NCBI RefSeq assembly: GCF_036178145.1
Contig: NZ_CP108067.1
Location: forward strand, 5,208,001 to 5,272,000
Source of the DNA: Streptomyces sp. NBC_00273
GTDB taxonomy: Bacteria > Actinomycetota > Actinomycetes > Streptomycetales > Streptomycetaceae
Direction: 5' to 3'
Length of the DNA stretch: 64,000 nt
Below the pieces are notes generated by a model, which worked only from the letters and a program-made list of their open reading frames with translations, was not told the origin of the DNA and searched no databases. Shown here piece after piece: positions 8,901 through 16,469 of this stretch; positions within the stretch are counted from its first letter, which is position 1, and each line of letters starts with the position of its first letter. Both the position numbers and the translations under genes were made by a program.

Positions 8901-9630
8901 CCGCCACCCCGGCCAGGAGCGTGCCGCGCTGCGGGACGTGGAGCTGACCCTGGAGGCCGGCCGCCGCATCGCCGTCGTCGGTCCCTCGGGGTCCGGCAAG
9001 ACCACCCTGGCCCAGGTCCTGCTCCGGTTCCTGGACCCGGCCGAAGGCGCGTACAGCCTGGGCGGGAGCGACGCGCGCACGCTCGACGGCGACGACGTAC
9101 GGGTCCTCGTGGGCCTGTGCGCCCAGGACGCGCACATCTTCGACAGCTCGGTACGGGAGAACCTGCGCCTGGCCCGGACCGGGGCGAGCGAGGAGCAGCT
9201 GCGGCAGGCGCTGGCCGCGGCCCGGCTGTTGGAGTGGGCCGACGGCCTTCCGGACGGGCTGGACACGTTGGTCGGCGAGCACGGCGAGCGGATCTCGGGT
9301 GGTCAGCGCCAGCGGCTGGCCCTGGCCCGGGCGCTGCTCGCGGACTTCCCTGTGCTGGTCCTGGACGAGCCGGCCGAGCATCTGGACCTGGCCACGGCGG
9401 ACGCCCTGACGGCGGACCTGCTGGCCGCGACCGAGGGCCGGACCACCGTGCTGATCACACACCGGCTGGCCGGCCTGGAGGCGGTCGACGAGGTGCTCGT
9501 GCTGGACCGCGGCGAGGTCGTGCAGCGCGGCCCGTACGCGGAGCTGGCCGCCGCCGAGGGGCCGTTGCAGCAGCTGCTGGCGCGCGAAAGGGCAACGGAC
9601 GGCACTTTGGCCAACTTTCCCCGCCAATAG
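5962..9630 (+). CDS. cydCD: fused CydD-CydC ABC exporter for cytochrome bd assembly
   Basis: This 1222-residue protein joins two complete ABC half-transporters. CydDC exports cysteine/glutathione and is required to assemble cytochrome bd. Half one has a membrane domain (about 20-310), Walker A GPSGAGKST (about 373), signature LSAGQRQR and Walker B VLLLDEPTAALDG. Half two has a membrane domain from about 650, Walker A GPSGSGKTT (about 1007), ISGGQRQR and VLVLDEPAEHLDL. They are linked by a Gly/Ser/Ala-rich spacer (about 605-640) of degenerate GSG repeats. The fused form is typical of Streptomyces. The start codon lies inside a parS site, and the gene follows cydB by 62 bp. Confidence 0.95.
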   Translation: MFHVKPIDPRLLRYARSTRLFLGAVVALGLARAGLVVGQAMLIAEIVVGAFERGLDGQALRTPLLLLAAVALGRGLIAWLTELAAHRAGAAVKSELRGRLLDRAAELGPGWLAGQRTGSLVSLATRGVDALDDYFSRYLPQLGLAVVVPVAVLARVVTEDWVSAAIIVVTLPLIPVFMILIGMATQSRMDRQWRLLSRLSGHFLDVVAGLPTLKVFGRAKAQAESIRKITDDYRRATMRTLRIAFLSSFALELLATLSVALVAVTIGMRLVHGELDLYTGLVILILAPEAYLPLRQVGAQYHAAAEGLAAAEEIFEVLETPTTGTAGTAELPGGAPLRIEIEGIAVRYEGRGEDSPRPVSLTVGPGECVALTGPSGAGKSTLLQVLLGFVTPTAGRVRVAGVDLAELSPAQWRQQIAWVPQRPHLFAGTIAENVRLARKGASEADVTEALKDAGAWEFVTALPRGVETPLGEGGVGLSAGQRQRLALARAFLADRPVLLLDEPTAALDGETEAGIVDAVRRLSVGRTVLLVVHRPALLAVADRVVAMEAGDDPEEPFAEGTLPRRAASPVGAELLSSSGAAGDRGEHVPDAGEWILGAARERAEAGGGSGPAGSGAAASGAAGSGPVGSGLAGSGAADDPLRRVRAVARAWQGRFRLGLLLGALAVGCSVGLMAVSGWLISRASQQPPVLYLMVAVTATRAFGMGRAVFRYAERLVSHDAVLRMLADLRVSVYRRLERIAPAGLREHRRGDLLARLVADTDTLQDYWLRWLLPVGTAVLVGSGSVAFTAWLLPEAGAVLAVGLLAAGVAVPLVSGACARRAERRLAPARGELATRVADLLTGTAELTVAGALEDRKGRTRESDGLLTRIAARGSAAAGLGGGLSALVCGLTVVAAAAVAANAVQDGRLSGVAMAVAVLTPLAAFEAVNGLPLAVQYRQRVRRSAERVYEVIDAPVPVAEPEQPAAAPASPFPLRLTGLTARHPGQERAALRDVELTLEAGRRIAVVGPSGSGKTTLAQVLLRFLDPAEGAYSLGGSDARTLDGDDVRVLVGLCAQDAHIFDSSVRENLRLARTGASEEQLRQALAAARLLEWADGLPDGLDTLVGEHGERISGGQRQRLALARALLADFPVLVLDEPAEHLDLATADALTADLLAATEGRTTVLITHRLAGLEAVDEVLVLDRGEVVQRGPYAELAAAEGPLQQLLARERATDGTLANFPRQ
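5963..5978. other. parS site overlapping the cydCD start codon
   Basis: The core GTTTCACGTGAAAC (5964-5977) matches the Streptomyces ParB-binding site. Its first G is the G of the cydCD ATG, so the site encodes residues 1-5 (MFHVK). The flanking 16-mer has c in place of the terminal a. Confidence 0.88.
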
Positions 9631-9651
9631 GGACTAACTACGCTCAGGGCC

Positions 9652-11472
9652 ATGTCAGCGCAGCAGTCGCAGGAATCGCCGGATCCTTCACCGGGTCCAT
9701 CATTTGACCCGCTGCCGGGTCCGTTGCCGGGAACGCCGGGAAGGCCGGGAGCTGCGGAAACTGAGGGAGCTTCGGACCCCCTGATGGCTGCCACCCAGGC
9801 CACCAGAAGTCTGCAGGGACTGTCCACCGAGCTCACGGCCCGAGTACCGCAACTGCTGGAGGCCATGAGGTCGGTCGGGACCGGGCTGGAGCTGCACTCG
9901 ACGCTGGACCGCATCTGCGAGACCGCGGCCGAGCTCGCAGACGCCCGCTACGCGGCGATCGGGGTCGTCGACACGGAGGGCCGCGGACTCTCGGACTTCG
10001 TCACCCACGGGATCAGCTCCGCGCAGGCCCGGAAGATCGGACACCGCCCCGACGGGAAACGGGGCCTGCTCGGAGCGCTGATCTCGCACTCCGACACGGT
10101 GCGGCTCGCCGATCTGACGAAGGACCCGCGCTCGGCGGGGTTCCCGCCGCACCACCCGCCCATGAAGACCTTCCTCGGAGTGCCGATCCGGGTGCAGGGA
10201 GAGATCTTCGGCAATCTCTACCTCGCCGAGAAGAACGGCGGCGGCGAGTTCAACGACTACGACGTCCACATGGTCCGGGTACTGGCCACCGAGGCGGGCA
10301 TCGCCATCGGCAACGCCCGGCTGTACGAGGCCGCCACGCAGCGCGAGCGCTGGATCGACGGCTCGGTGGCCGTCACCACCGCTCTCCTGTCCGGCGGTGA
10401 CGCGGACGATGCGCTCGCTGTGGTCGCCGAACAGGCCCGCCGGCTGGCCGACTCCGCCGCCGGGATCGTCATGCTGCCGGCCGAGGAGGGCGGGATGGAG
10501 ATCGTCGCCGTCTCCTCCGAGAACCCGGCCACCTCGCTCGGTGTGGTGATGGGGGCCGAGAGCCCGGTGGTGGACCGGCTGCTGGAGGGCGAGCCGGTCT
10601 TCGTGGACGACGCCGCGTCCGATCCCCGCATGGCCAGCAAGCTCACCAGCCGGTACGGCCCGTGCATGCTGCTGCCGCTGCAGAGCGGCGGGCGGGTGCT
10701 GGGCGCGCTGGTCACCCCCCGGGCCCGCGGTGGGCGTCCGTTCACCGAGGCCGAGCGGACCCTGGCCACCCAGTTCGCCTCGCAGGCGGCGCTCGCCCTG
10801 ATGATGGCCGAGGCACAGCGCGACCGCGAGCGGCTGGCGGTGTTCGAGGACCGCGACCGGATCGCCCGCGACCTGCACGACCTGGTCATCCAACGGCTCT
10901 TCGCCACCGGGTTGATGCTGGAGGGCGCCCAGCGCCGGTCCATCGTCCCCGAGGTGCGCGACGGCGTGGGCAAGGCCGTGGACGAACTGGACGTGACGAT
11001 TCAGGAGATCCGCACCGCGATCTTCGCCCTCCAACAGGGTCCGGCGGAGGCTCCGTCCGGGTTGCGTACCCGAGTGCTGCGGGAGATCAACATGGCCGCG
11101 GTGCCCCTGGGCTTCAAGCCCGCGCACCGCTTCCTCGGCCCGGTCGACACGGTCGTCGGTGAGCTGGTGGGCAAGAACCTGATCGCCGCGCTGCGTGAGG
11201 CCCTGTCGAACGCCTTCCGTCACGCCGAGGCGACCCGGATCGACGTGGTCATCGACTCCACCATCACGCTCGCCGACGGCCGCCCTGGGGTCCGGCTGGA
11301 GGTAGCCGACGACGGGGTGGGCATCCCGCAGGGCGGCCGCCGCAGCGGGCTGCGGAACCTGCGCCGACGGGCCGAGTCGTTGGGCGGCGCGAGCTCGTAC
11401 GGGCCGGGCATCGGCGAGGACGGAGGCGGGACCACCGTGGTGTGGGAGGCCCCGCTCCAACCCGATGTCTAG
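9652..11472 (+). CDS. GAF-domain sensor histidine kinase (DevS/DosT-like layout)
   Basis: This 606-residue cytoplasmic kinase has a disordered Pro/Gly-rich N terminus (about 1-40), a first GAF domain (about 75-225, TLDRICETAAELADARYAAIGVVD), a second GAF domain (about 240-385), a HisKA_3 dimerisation helix with phospho-His409 in RIARDLHDLVIQRLFATG, and a HATPase domain with ALREALSNAFRHAEA and DDGVGIP. The arrangement is that of the mycobacterial redox/oxygen sensors DevS/DosT. I cannot show that it binds haem. No response regulator is adjacent, so it is an orphan kinase. Its position 21 bp after the cyd operon makes a respiratory role tempting but unproven. Confidence 0.88.
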   Translation: MSAQQSQESPDPSPGPSFDPLPGPLPGTPGRPGAAETEGASDPLMAATQATRSLQGLSTELTARVPQLLEAMRSVGTGLELHSTLDRICETAAELADARYAAIGVVDTEGRGLSDFVTHGISSAQARKIGHRPDGKRGLLGALISHSDTVRLADLTKDPRSAGFPPHHPPMKTFLGVPIRVQGEIFGNLYLAEKNGGGEFNDYDVHMVRVLATEAGIAIGNARLYEAATQRERWIDGSVAVTTALLSGGDADDALAVVAEQARRLADSAAGIVMLPAEEGGMEIVAVSSENPATSLGVVMGAESPVVDRLLEGEPVFVDDAASDPRMASKLTSRYGPCMLLPLQSGGRVLGALVTPRARGGRPFTEAERTLATQFASQAALALMMAEAQRDRERLAVFEDRDRIARDLHDLVIQRLFATGLMLEGAQRRSIVPEVRDGVGKAVDELDVTIQEIRTAIFALQQGPAEAPSGLRTRVLREINMAAVPLGFKPAHRFLGPVDTVVGELVGKNLIAALREALSNAFRHAEATRIDVVIDSTITLADGRPGVRLEVADDGVGIPQGGRRSGLRNLRRRAESLGGASSYGPGIGEDGGGTTVVWEAPLQPDV

Positions 11473-11480
11473 AGACGGCC

Positions 11481-12368
11481 TTAGGCCTGCTGTCCCGCGG
11501 TGCGTTCGGCCAAGATGCGCTCGATGACGAGGGCGACCCCGTCCTCGTTGTTGGCGACCGTACGGCCGGAGGCGGCCGCGATCACATCGGGGTGGGCGTT
11601 GCCCATGGCGTACGAGGTGCCCGCCCAGCTGAGCATCTCCACGTCGTTCGGCATGTCCCCGAAAGCGACGACCTCGGCGGGGGAAATGCCCCGCTCGGCG
11701 CAGCACAGTGCCAGGGTGCTCGCCTTGGACACGCCCGGCCCGCTGATCTCGAGCAGCGAGGTGGGACTGGACCGGGTGATCGACGCGTACCCACCGGCTG
11801 CGGACCGCGCCAGCGCCAGGAACTCGTCCGGGGCCAGCTCGGCATGGTGCGCCAACAGCTTCAGCACGGGCGCGGAGCTTTCGTCCGTGTCCTCGTGCAG
11901 CAGCTTCTCGGCAGTGGCGACCCGGGCACCCGGGTCCTTGAAGAAGGGCGGGTACGCCGGCTCGTAATTGATGCCGGTGGTCAGCTCGACCGCGAAGGAG
12001 GTGCCAGGTGCCGCGGCCCGTAGGGCATCGACGACGGCGAGGGCTGCCACCCGCGGAAGGGCTCTGACCTGCACGAACTCACGTCCGGCATGTAGATCGA
12101 CCACCGCCGCGCCATTGGCGCAGATCGCCAGGCCGTGGCCGTGGACATGATCGCTGACCACATCCATCCAGCGGGCCGGGCGGCCGGTGACGAAGAAGAC
12201 CTCGATCCCGGCCTCCTCGGCGGCGGCGAGTGCGGCGACCGTGCGGGGCGAGACGGACTTGTCGTCGCGCAGCAGGGTGCCGTCGAGGTCGGTGGCGATC
12301 AGCCGGGGCGTGGGGGTTGGCCCGTCCGGGCACTGGGGAGCCGAGGTCACGGCTCCATCTTCGCCCAT
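11481..12368 (-). CDS. HAD-superfamily phosphatase (Cof/YbiV type)
   Basis: This 295-residue Cof-type HAD hydrolase has motif I with the nucleophile Asp in [14 protein letters not shown], a C2-type cap, and motif IV in [17 protein letters not shown]. Family members hydrolyse sugar phosphates, nucleotides or flavin precursors; the substrate here cannot be assigned. I chose ATG 12368, with a weak AGGA upstream. Alternatives are GTG 12350, or ATG 12422, which would run into the tandem parS. It converges on the kinase gene with an 8-bp gap. A second member of the family is at 31618-32430. Confidence 0.82.
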   Translation of the reverse strand: MGEDGAVTSAPQCPDGPTPTPRLIATDLDGTLLRDDKSVSPRTVAALAAAEEAGIEVFFVTGRPARWMDVVSDHVHGHGLAICANGAAVVDLHAGREFVQVRALPRVAALAVVDALRAAAPGTSFAVELTTGINYEPAYPPFFKDPGARVATAEKLLHEDTDESSAPVLKLLAHHAELAPDEFLALARSAAGGYASITRSSPTSLLEISGPGVSKASTLALCCAERGISPAEVVAFGDMPNDVEMLSWAGTSYAMGNAHPDVIAAASGRTVANNEDGVALVIERILAERTAGQQA

Positions 12369-12412
12369 GGCCGAAGAGGTCCTGACCATGGGCAGGGGCT
12401 CTGATCTCGGGT

Positions 12413-12452
12413 GATGTTTCACGTGAAACGGCGCCGTTTCACGTGAAACATC
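12413..12452. other. tandem parS pair forming one 40-bp palindrome
   Basis: Two cores GTTTCACGTGAAAC (12416-12429 and 12436-12449) are separated by the 6-bp palindrome GGCGCC. Because every part is self-complementary, the whole 12413-12452 stretch is one exact 40-bp palindrome. The two centres are 20 bp apart, about two helical turns. It lies between the divergent HAD and LLM genes and may overlap their promoters. Confidence 0.93.
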
Positions 12453-12473
12453 GGCTCACCGTAGGCTCGAAGC

Positions 12474-13379
12474 ATGAGTCTGCGTCTGAGCACGGTGATC
12501 CTTCCGGTACGTCGATGGCACGAGGGAGGACGCGATCAGTGGCTCCGGGCCGAGCAGCTCGGGTTCCACACGGCCTACACCTACGACCACCTGTCCTGGC
12601 GCACGTTCCGCGACGGCCCGTGGTTCGGCGCGGTGCCCACCCTGACGGCAGCGGCCACCGCCACTGAGCGGCTGCGCCTGGGCACGCTCGTCACCTCGCC
12701 GAACTTCCGTCACCCGGTGACCCTCGCCAAGGACCTCATGAGCCTGGACGACGTCTCCGGCGGGCGCATCACCCTCGGCATCGGCGCGGGCGGCAACGGC
12801 TTCGACGCGACCACGCTGGGCCAGGAGGCATGGTCCCCGCGTGAGCGCGCCGATCGCTTCGCCGAGTTCGTGCCGCTGCTGGACCGCCTGCTGACCGAGG
12901 GCTCGGTGACCCACGAGGGGACCTTCTACTCCGCCGAGGAGGCCCGCAACATCCCCGGCTGTGTGCAGCGGCCCCGGCTGCCGTTCGCGGTCGCCGCGAC
13001 CGGACCGCGCGGCATGCGGCTCGCCGCCCGACACGGCCAGGCCTGGGTGACCACGGGCGACCCGAAGCTCTTCGAGGAGGGCACGCCCGAGCAGTCGCGC
13101 GAGGCCCTGCGCGGGCAGCTCGAGCGGCTCGGCAAGGCCTTCCTGGAGATCGGGCGGGACCTGGAGCCCGTGGAGAAGATCCTCTTGACCGGCTTCACGC
13201 CGGAAGCCAACACCGTGCTGCAGTCCGTGGACGCGTTCGTCGACTTCGCCGGCCGGCACCGCGATCTGGGGTTCACCGAGGTGGTGATCCACGCCCCGAT
13301 CCCGGACTCCGAGTTCGCCGCCGACGAGGCCGTGTTCGAGAAGATCGCCACCGAGGCCCTGGCCCAGCTCGACGGCTGA
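12474..13379 (+). CDS. LLM-class (luciferase-like) flavin-dependent oxidoreductase
   Basis: This 301-residue single-domain TIM-barrel protein is of the bacterial luciferase/F420-dependent reductase superfamily. Family features include SLRLSTVILPVRRW, the early strand GFHTAYTYDHLSWR, LGTLVTSPNFRHPVTLAKDLMSLDDVSGGRITLGIGAGG, and LPFAVAATGPRGMRLAARHGQAWVT. It probably uses FMN or F420; the substrate is unknown. It starts 22 bp after the tandem parS and ends at a convergent hairpin. Confidence 0.87.
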   Translation: MSLRLSTVILPVRRWHEGGRDQWLRAEQLGFHTAYTYDHLSWRTFRDGPWFGAVPTLTAAATATERLRLGTLVTSPNFRHPVTLAKDLMSLDDVSGGRITLGIGAGGNGFDATTLGQEAWSPRERADRFAEFVPLLDRLLTEGSVTHEGTFYSAEEARNIPGCVQRPRLPFAVAATGPRGMRLAARHGQAWVTTGDPKLFEEGTPEQSREALRGQLERLGKAFLEIGRDLEPVEKILLTGFTPEANTVLQSVDAFVDFAGRHRDLGFTEVVIHAPIPDSEFAADEAVFEKIATEALAQLDG

Positions 13380-13385
13380 TCCACC

Positions 13386-13423
13386 GGTCGTCGTCGCCAC
13401 TCGCACGAGCAGCGACGACGACC
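13386..13423. terminator. bidirectional terminator hairpin
   Basis: GGTCGTCGTCGC (13386-13397) and GCGACGACGACC (13412-13423) form an exact 12-bp stem with a 14-nt loop. It lies between the convergent LLM oxidoreductase and TPR genes, 6 and 13 bp from their stops. Confidence 0.75.
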
Positions 13424-13436
13424 GACAAGACGCCCC

Positions 13437-16400
13437 CTAATCCCTGTCGTTCAACTGCGCGAGCAGGCGCTCCGCGGACGGCAGGAGCCAGTCCGGCACG
13501 TCGTCCTTGGGCAGCGCCCGCGCCTCGTCGATCAGCGCGGAGACGCGCGCGGCGCCCGCGTCCGCGTCACCCCGCTCCTGCTCGGTCCAGGCCGCGTTGT
13601 TCAGGCACTGGAACCGGTCCCGCAGATGGTCGGGGCCGAGCTCGGCGTAGACCCGGGCGGCCCGGTCCCACAGTTCGATCTCCTTCAGGCGCAGCCCGTC
13701 GACCTCCGCGGGGCTCAGCCGGGACGCCGATTCCGCCCGTGCATCGGCGATGCCCTGGTCCTCGTCCCCGCCCTTCTCGTCCTCCTGGTCAGCGGCTTCG
13801 TCGGACTGCTCGTTCGTGTTGACGTGCCGGTCGAGCACTTGCGCCAGCTGGTGCCAGGTCTGGGCGAGTTCGGACCGCAGCACAGCGGCTCCGGGATCCG
13901 CCGCCAGGGCCGCCTCCAGTACCTCGGCAGCCTCCTCGATCCGCTTCCGGGCCTGCGACACCGTCGTGACGGTGACCTCCTCACGCAGTCCCAGCCAGGC
14001 CAGGGAGCGCAGGATCCGCACCTCGGCGACCGGGACCTCGCCGGTCAGCCGGTGCAGCTCCAGGGCCCGCTCGTACGCGGCGACCGCCTCCACGGCCAGT
14101 CCCGCGTCGTCCAGGGTGTCGGCGGCCGAATGCGCGAGGCTCGCCTGTGGACGCGGATCCTCCCAGCCCTTGGTGACCTCTGCCGCCAGCAGGTACTGCT
14201 CCGCTGCCGGCCGGGGTTCGTTCAGCCGGCGCAGCAGATCGCCCAGGAGCTCCCGCACGGACACCGCCTGCTGGTCGCCGTGCTCCAGCAGGTCCGCCAG
14301 CGCCGACTGCAGGACCTCCGCCGCCTCGGCGTTCCGGCCGTGCTCCGCGTACGCCCGGGCCAGCAGCAGCCGGGCATGCGCACCGCCGTCGGCCGTGAGT
14401 GCGGCCTGGTCGAACCAGTGGGCTGCGGCCAAGGCGTGCTCCGCGCTCTCCGTGGCCGCGTCGCCCCGCCGCAGCAGGATGTCCGCGAGGGTCAGCCGTA
14501 CGACGCCCTGCGTCTCGGCGTCGGTCACCTCGGCGACGTGCTCCAGTGCGGAGCGCGCCGCGGCCTCCGCCTCCTCGGGCCGCTCCAGCGTCATCAGCAC
14601 CCCGGCCCGCAGTACCAGCGGGTCCACGGCCTGCCACGGCCGGCCGGCCCCGGCGGCCCGCGCGGCGGACGACGCGAGCAGGGGCACGGCCCGTTCCGGG
14701 TCGCCCTGTGTCAGGGCCACCCGGCCCAGCATCTCCTCGGCCTCAGCCACCAGGTCCGCCAGGGTGCCCTCGTGAGTGGCGATGAAGTCGGTCAGCTCGG
14801 CGGCCAGCTCCCCGTGGTGGTCGTCGTGGTCATGGTCGTGGTGGTCGTGGTCGTCGTCCGTCTCCACCGAGCGCAGGTACGACTCCATCCGGATCGTCCA
14901 CAGTTCCACGAGCGCGATGCGCCGGGCCCGCAGCGGCTCGGCGGCGTCCAGTGCCTGGGCGGACCGCAGGGCGACACGCAGCAGCTTCCGGACCTCCGTC
15001 GGCGCGGCTGCGGACTGTGCTGCCACACCGGCCAGCCGCAGCTCCGCGAGCGCCGCGCGCTCGGCGAGGCCGAGCGCGCGGTAGTCGTCCCGGACCGCCC
15101 TCAGCAGCTCCGGCGCCTCCGCGGCTCCGCTCCGTCCGGCGGCCAGGGCCTGCTGGTCCGCGAGGTCGGCGCGGAGCAGCGGATCGGCCTCCGGGTGCGC
15201 GTCCAGTCGTACCGCCACCTCGGCCCACAGCGCGTCCGTACCCGGATGGCTCAGGTCCCGGGCACGGCGGGCCCGCTCCACCAGCTCGGTGAAGGCGGCG
15301 GCCGTCCCGGCCGTCCCGGGCTCGGGACGAGCAGGGGCCGAGGCGGTCTGCGGCAGCGCCGCACTGCGCACCCCCAGCGGCAGCTCGGTCAACAGCGGCT
15401 CGCGGCCCATCTGTGCGAGGAACCGGTCCGAGACCCGGGTCGTGCCGTTGCGCGCGTCGAACTGCCGGGCGATGTCCAGGCAGCCCGCGTACAGGACCTC
15501 GTACAACTCGTCGATGGTTCGAGGGCTTCCTTCGTAGGGCACGGCCGGGGTCCGCCCGTGCCCCAGCTCCCGCAGGCGGCGCAGCAGCACGAGGATGCTG
15601 CCGTGGAAGTCCAGCCGGTCGTCGAGGTTGGCGAGCGGAGCCACATGGGCGGCGTGTTCGGCCAGGATCTCCAGGCCGCGCGATTCGTTGCCGGTGAGTG
15701 CGCAGAACTCGATGTGCTTGCCGACCGACGGCAGCAGGCTCTCGTTGCCGCGGGCCATGCGGTAGCCGCGCAGGTGGTGGGAGCGCGCCTCGTCGGCCCG
15801 GCCGAGCCGCAGCAGTGGCAGCAGCGAGGTGGCGAGCAGCCGGTGGGGCTCCTCGGCGCAGGTCAGTTCGCCGTCGAGCACCGGCTTCCACAGCTCCAGG
15901 GCCTCGGCGTCGTCGCCGTGCAGGGCGGCGTATTGACCCTGCCCGTTGAGTTCGCAGGCCCGGCAGTCGCTCATGTCGTCGCGCTCGGCGGCCAGCCAAC
16001 TCCGGAAGGCCCGCTCGGCGCGCTCGTCCTCGCCGATCGCGTCGGCCAGCCACATCTCGGCCTCGCGAACGGGCCGCTCGCTGTAGCCGGCGATCCGGTA
16101 GCGGCGTTCCATCTCGTCCAGCCAGCCGGTGGCCGACTCCAGCGGGATCCCGGGAGAGTCTGAGATGGCCGTGGCCACCCACTTGAACTGCCAGAACAGC
16201 GAATGAGCCTCCCAGTGGGAGAAGGCGCCCGGGTCCTTGTCGTACTCCTGGAGCAGCCGGGCGAAGGGGACCAGCATGTTGGACGACTCGGAGCTGTAGA
16301 GGTAGGCGTTGATCAGGTTGTCCAGGGCCTCGCGGAACAGGGCCCGGTCGCCGCTCGTCTCCGCCGCGCCGGCCAGGGCTTCGGCGTGCGCGTTGCGTAC

Positions 16401-16469
16401 GGCGCCGTTCGGCGATTCGCGGTTCTCCGCCAGACCCCGCACGATCTCCTCGCGCGTCAGCGTCGTCAT
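13437..16469 (-). CDS. large TPR-repeat protein, partner of the HSP90-like protein
   Basis: This 1010-residue soluble, helical, Ala/Glu/Leu-rich protein has repeated TPR-like helices (for example DADAGAARVSALIDEARALP near the end). No enzymatic motif is visible. A stretch at about residues 533-550 is almost all His and Asp (DDDHDHHDHDHDDHHGE) and could bind metal. A second acidic linker (SDEAADQEDEKGGDEDQG) lies near residue 890. The true start is ATG 16469; the reading frame stays open far upstream only because it shadows the HSP90 gene. The start overlaps the HSP90 stop as ATGA, so the two are translationally coupled. TPR proteins commonly act as HSP90 co-chaperones, which makes a physical partnership likely but inferred. 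Confidence 0.8.
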   Translation of the reverse strand: MTTLTREEIVRGLAENRESPNGAVRNAHAEALAGAAETSGDRALFREALDNLINAYLYSSESSNMLVPFARLLQEYDKDPGAFSHWEAHSLFWQFKWVATAISDSPGIPLESATGWLDEMERRYRIAGYSERPVREAEMWLADAIGEDERAERAFRSWLAAERDDMSDCRACELNGQGQYAALHGDDAEALELWKPVLDGELTCAEEPHRLLATSLLPLLRLGRADEARSHHLRGYRMARGNESLLPSVGKHIEFCALTGNESRGLEILAEHAAHVAPLANLDDRLDFHGSILVLLRRLRELGHGRTPAVPYEGSPRTIDELYEVLYAGCLDIARQFDARNGTTRVSDRFLAQMGREPLLTELPLGVRSAALPQTASAPARPEPGTAGTAAAFTELVERARRARDLSHPGTDALWAEVAVRLDAHPEADPLLRADLADQQALAAGRSGAAEAPELLRAVRDDYRALGLAERAALAELRLAGVAAQSAAAPTEVRKLLRVALRSAQALDAAEPLRARRIALVELWTIRMESYLRSVETDDDHDHHDHDHDDHHGELAAELTDFIATHEGTLADLVAEAEEMLGRVALTQGDPERAVPLLASSAARAAGAGRPWQAVDPLVLRAGVLMTLERPEEAEAAARSALEHVAEVTDAETQGVVRLTLADILLRRGDAATESAEHALAAAHWFDQAALTADGGAHARLLLARAYAEHGRNAEAAEVLQSALADLLEHGDQQAVSVRELLGDLLRRLNEPRPAAEQYLLAAEVTKGWEDPRPQASLAHSAADTLDDAGLAVEAVAAYERALELHRLTGEVPVAEVRILRSLAWLGLREEVTVTTVSQARKRIEEAAEVLEAALAADPGAAVLRSELAQTWHQLAQVLDRHVNTNEQSDEAADQEDEKGGDEDQGIADARAESASRLSPAEVDGLRLKEIELWDRAARVYAELGPDHLRDRFQCLNNAAWTEQERGDADAGAARVSALIDEARALPKDDVPDWLLPSAERLLAQLNDRD

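Noticed and set aside
9700..11706. 668-codon minus-strand frame opposite the GAF kinase gene
   Set aside because: It is antisense to a well-supported gene and has His/Arg/Gly-rich composition typical of shadow frames in high-GC DNA.
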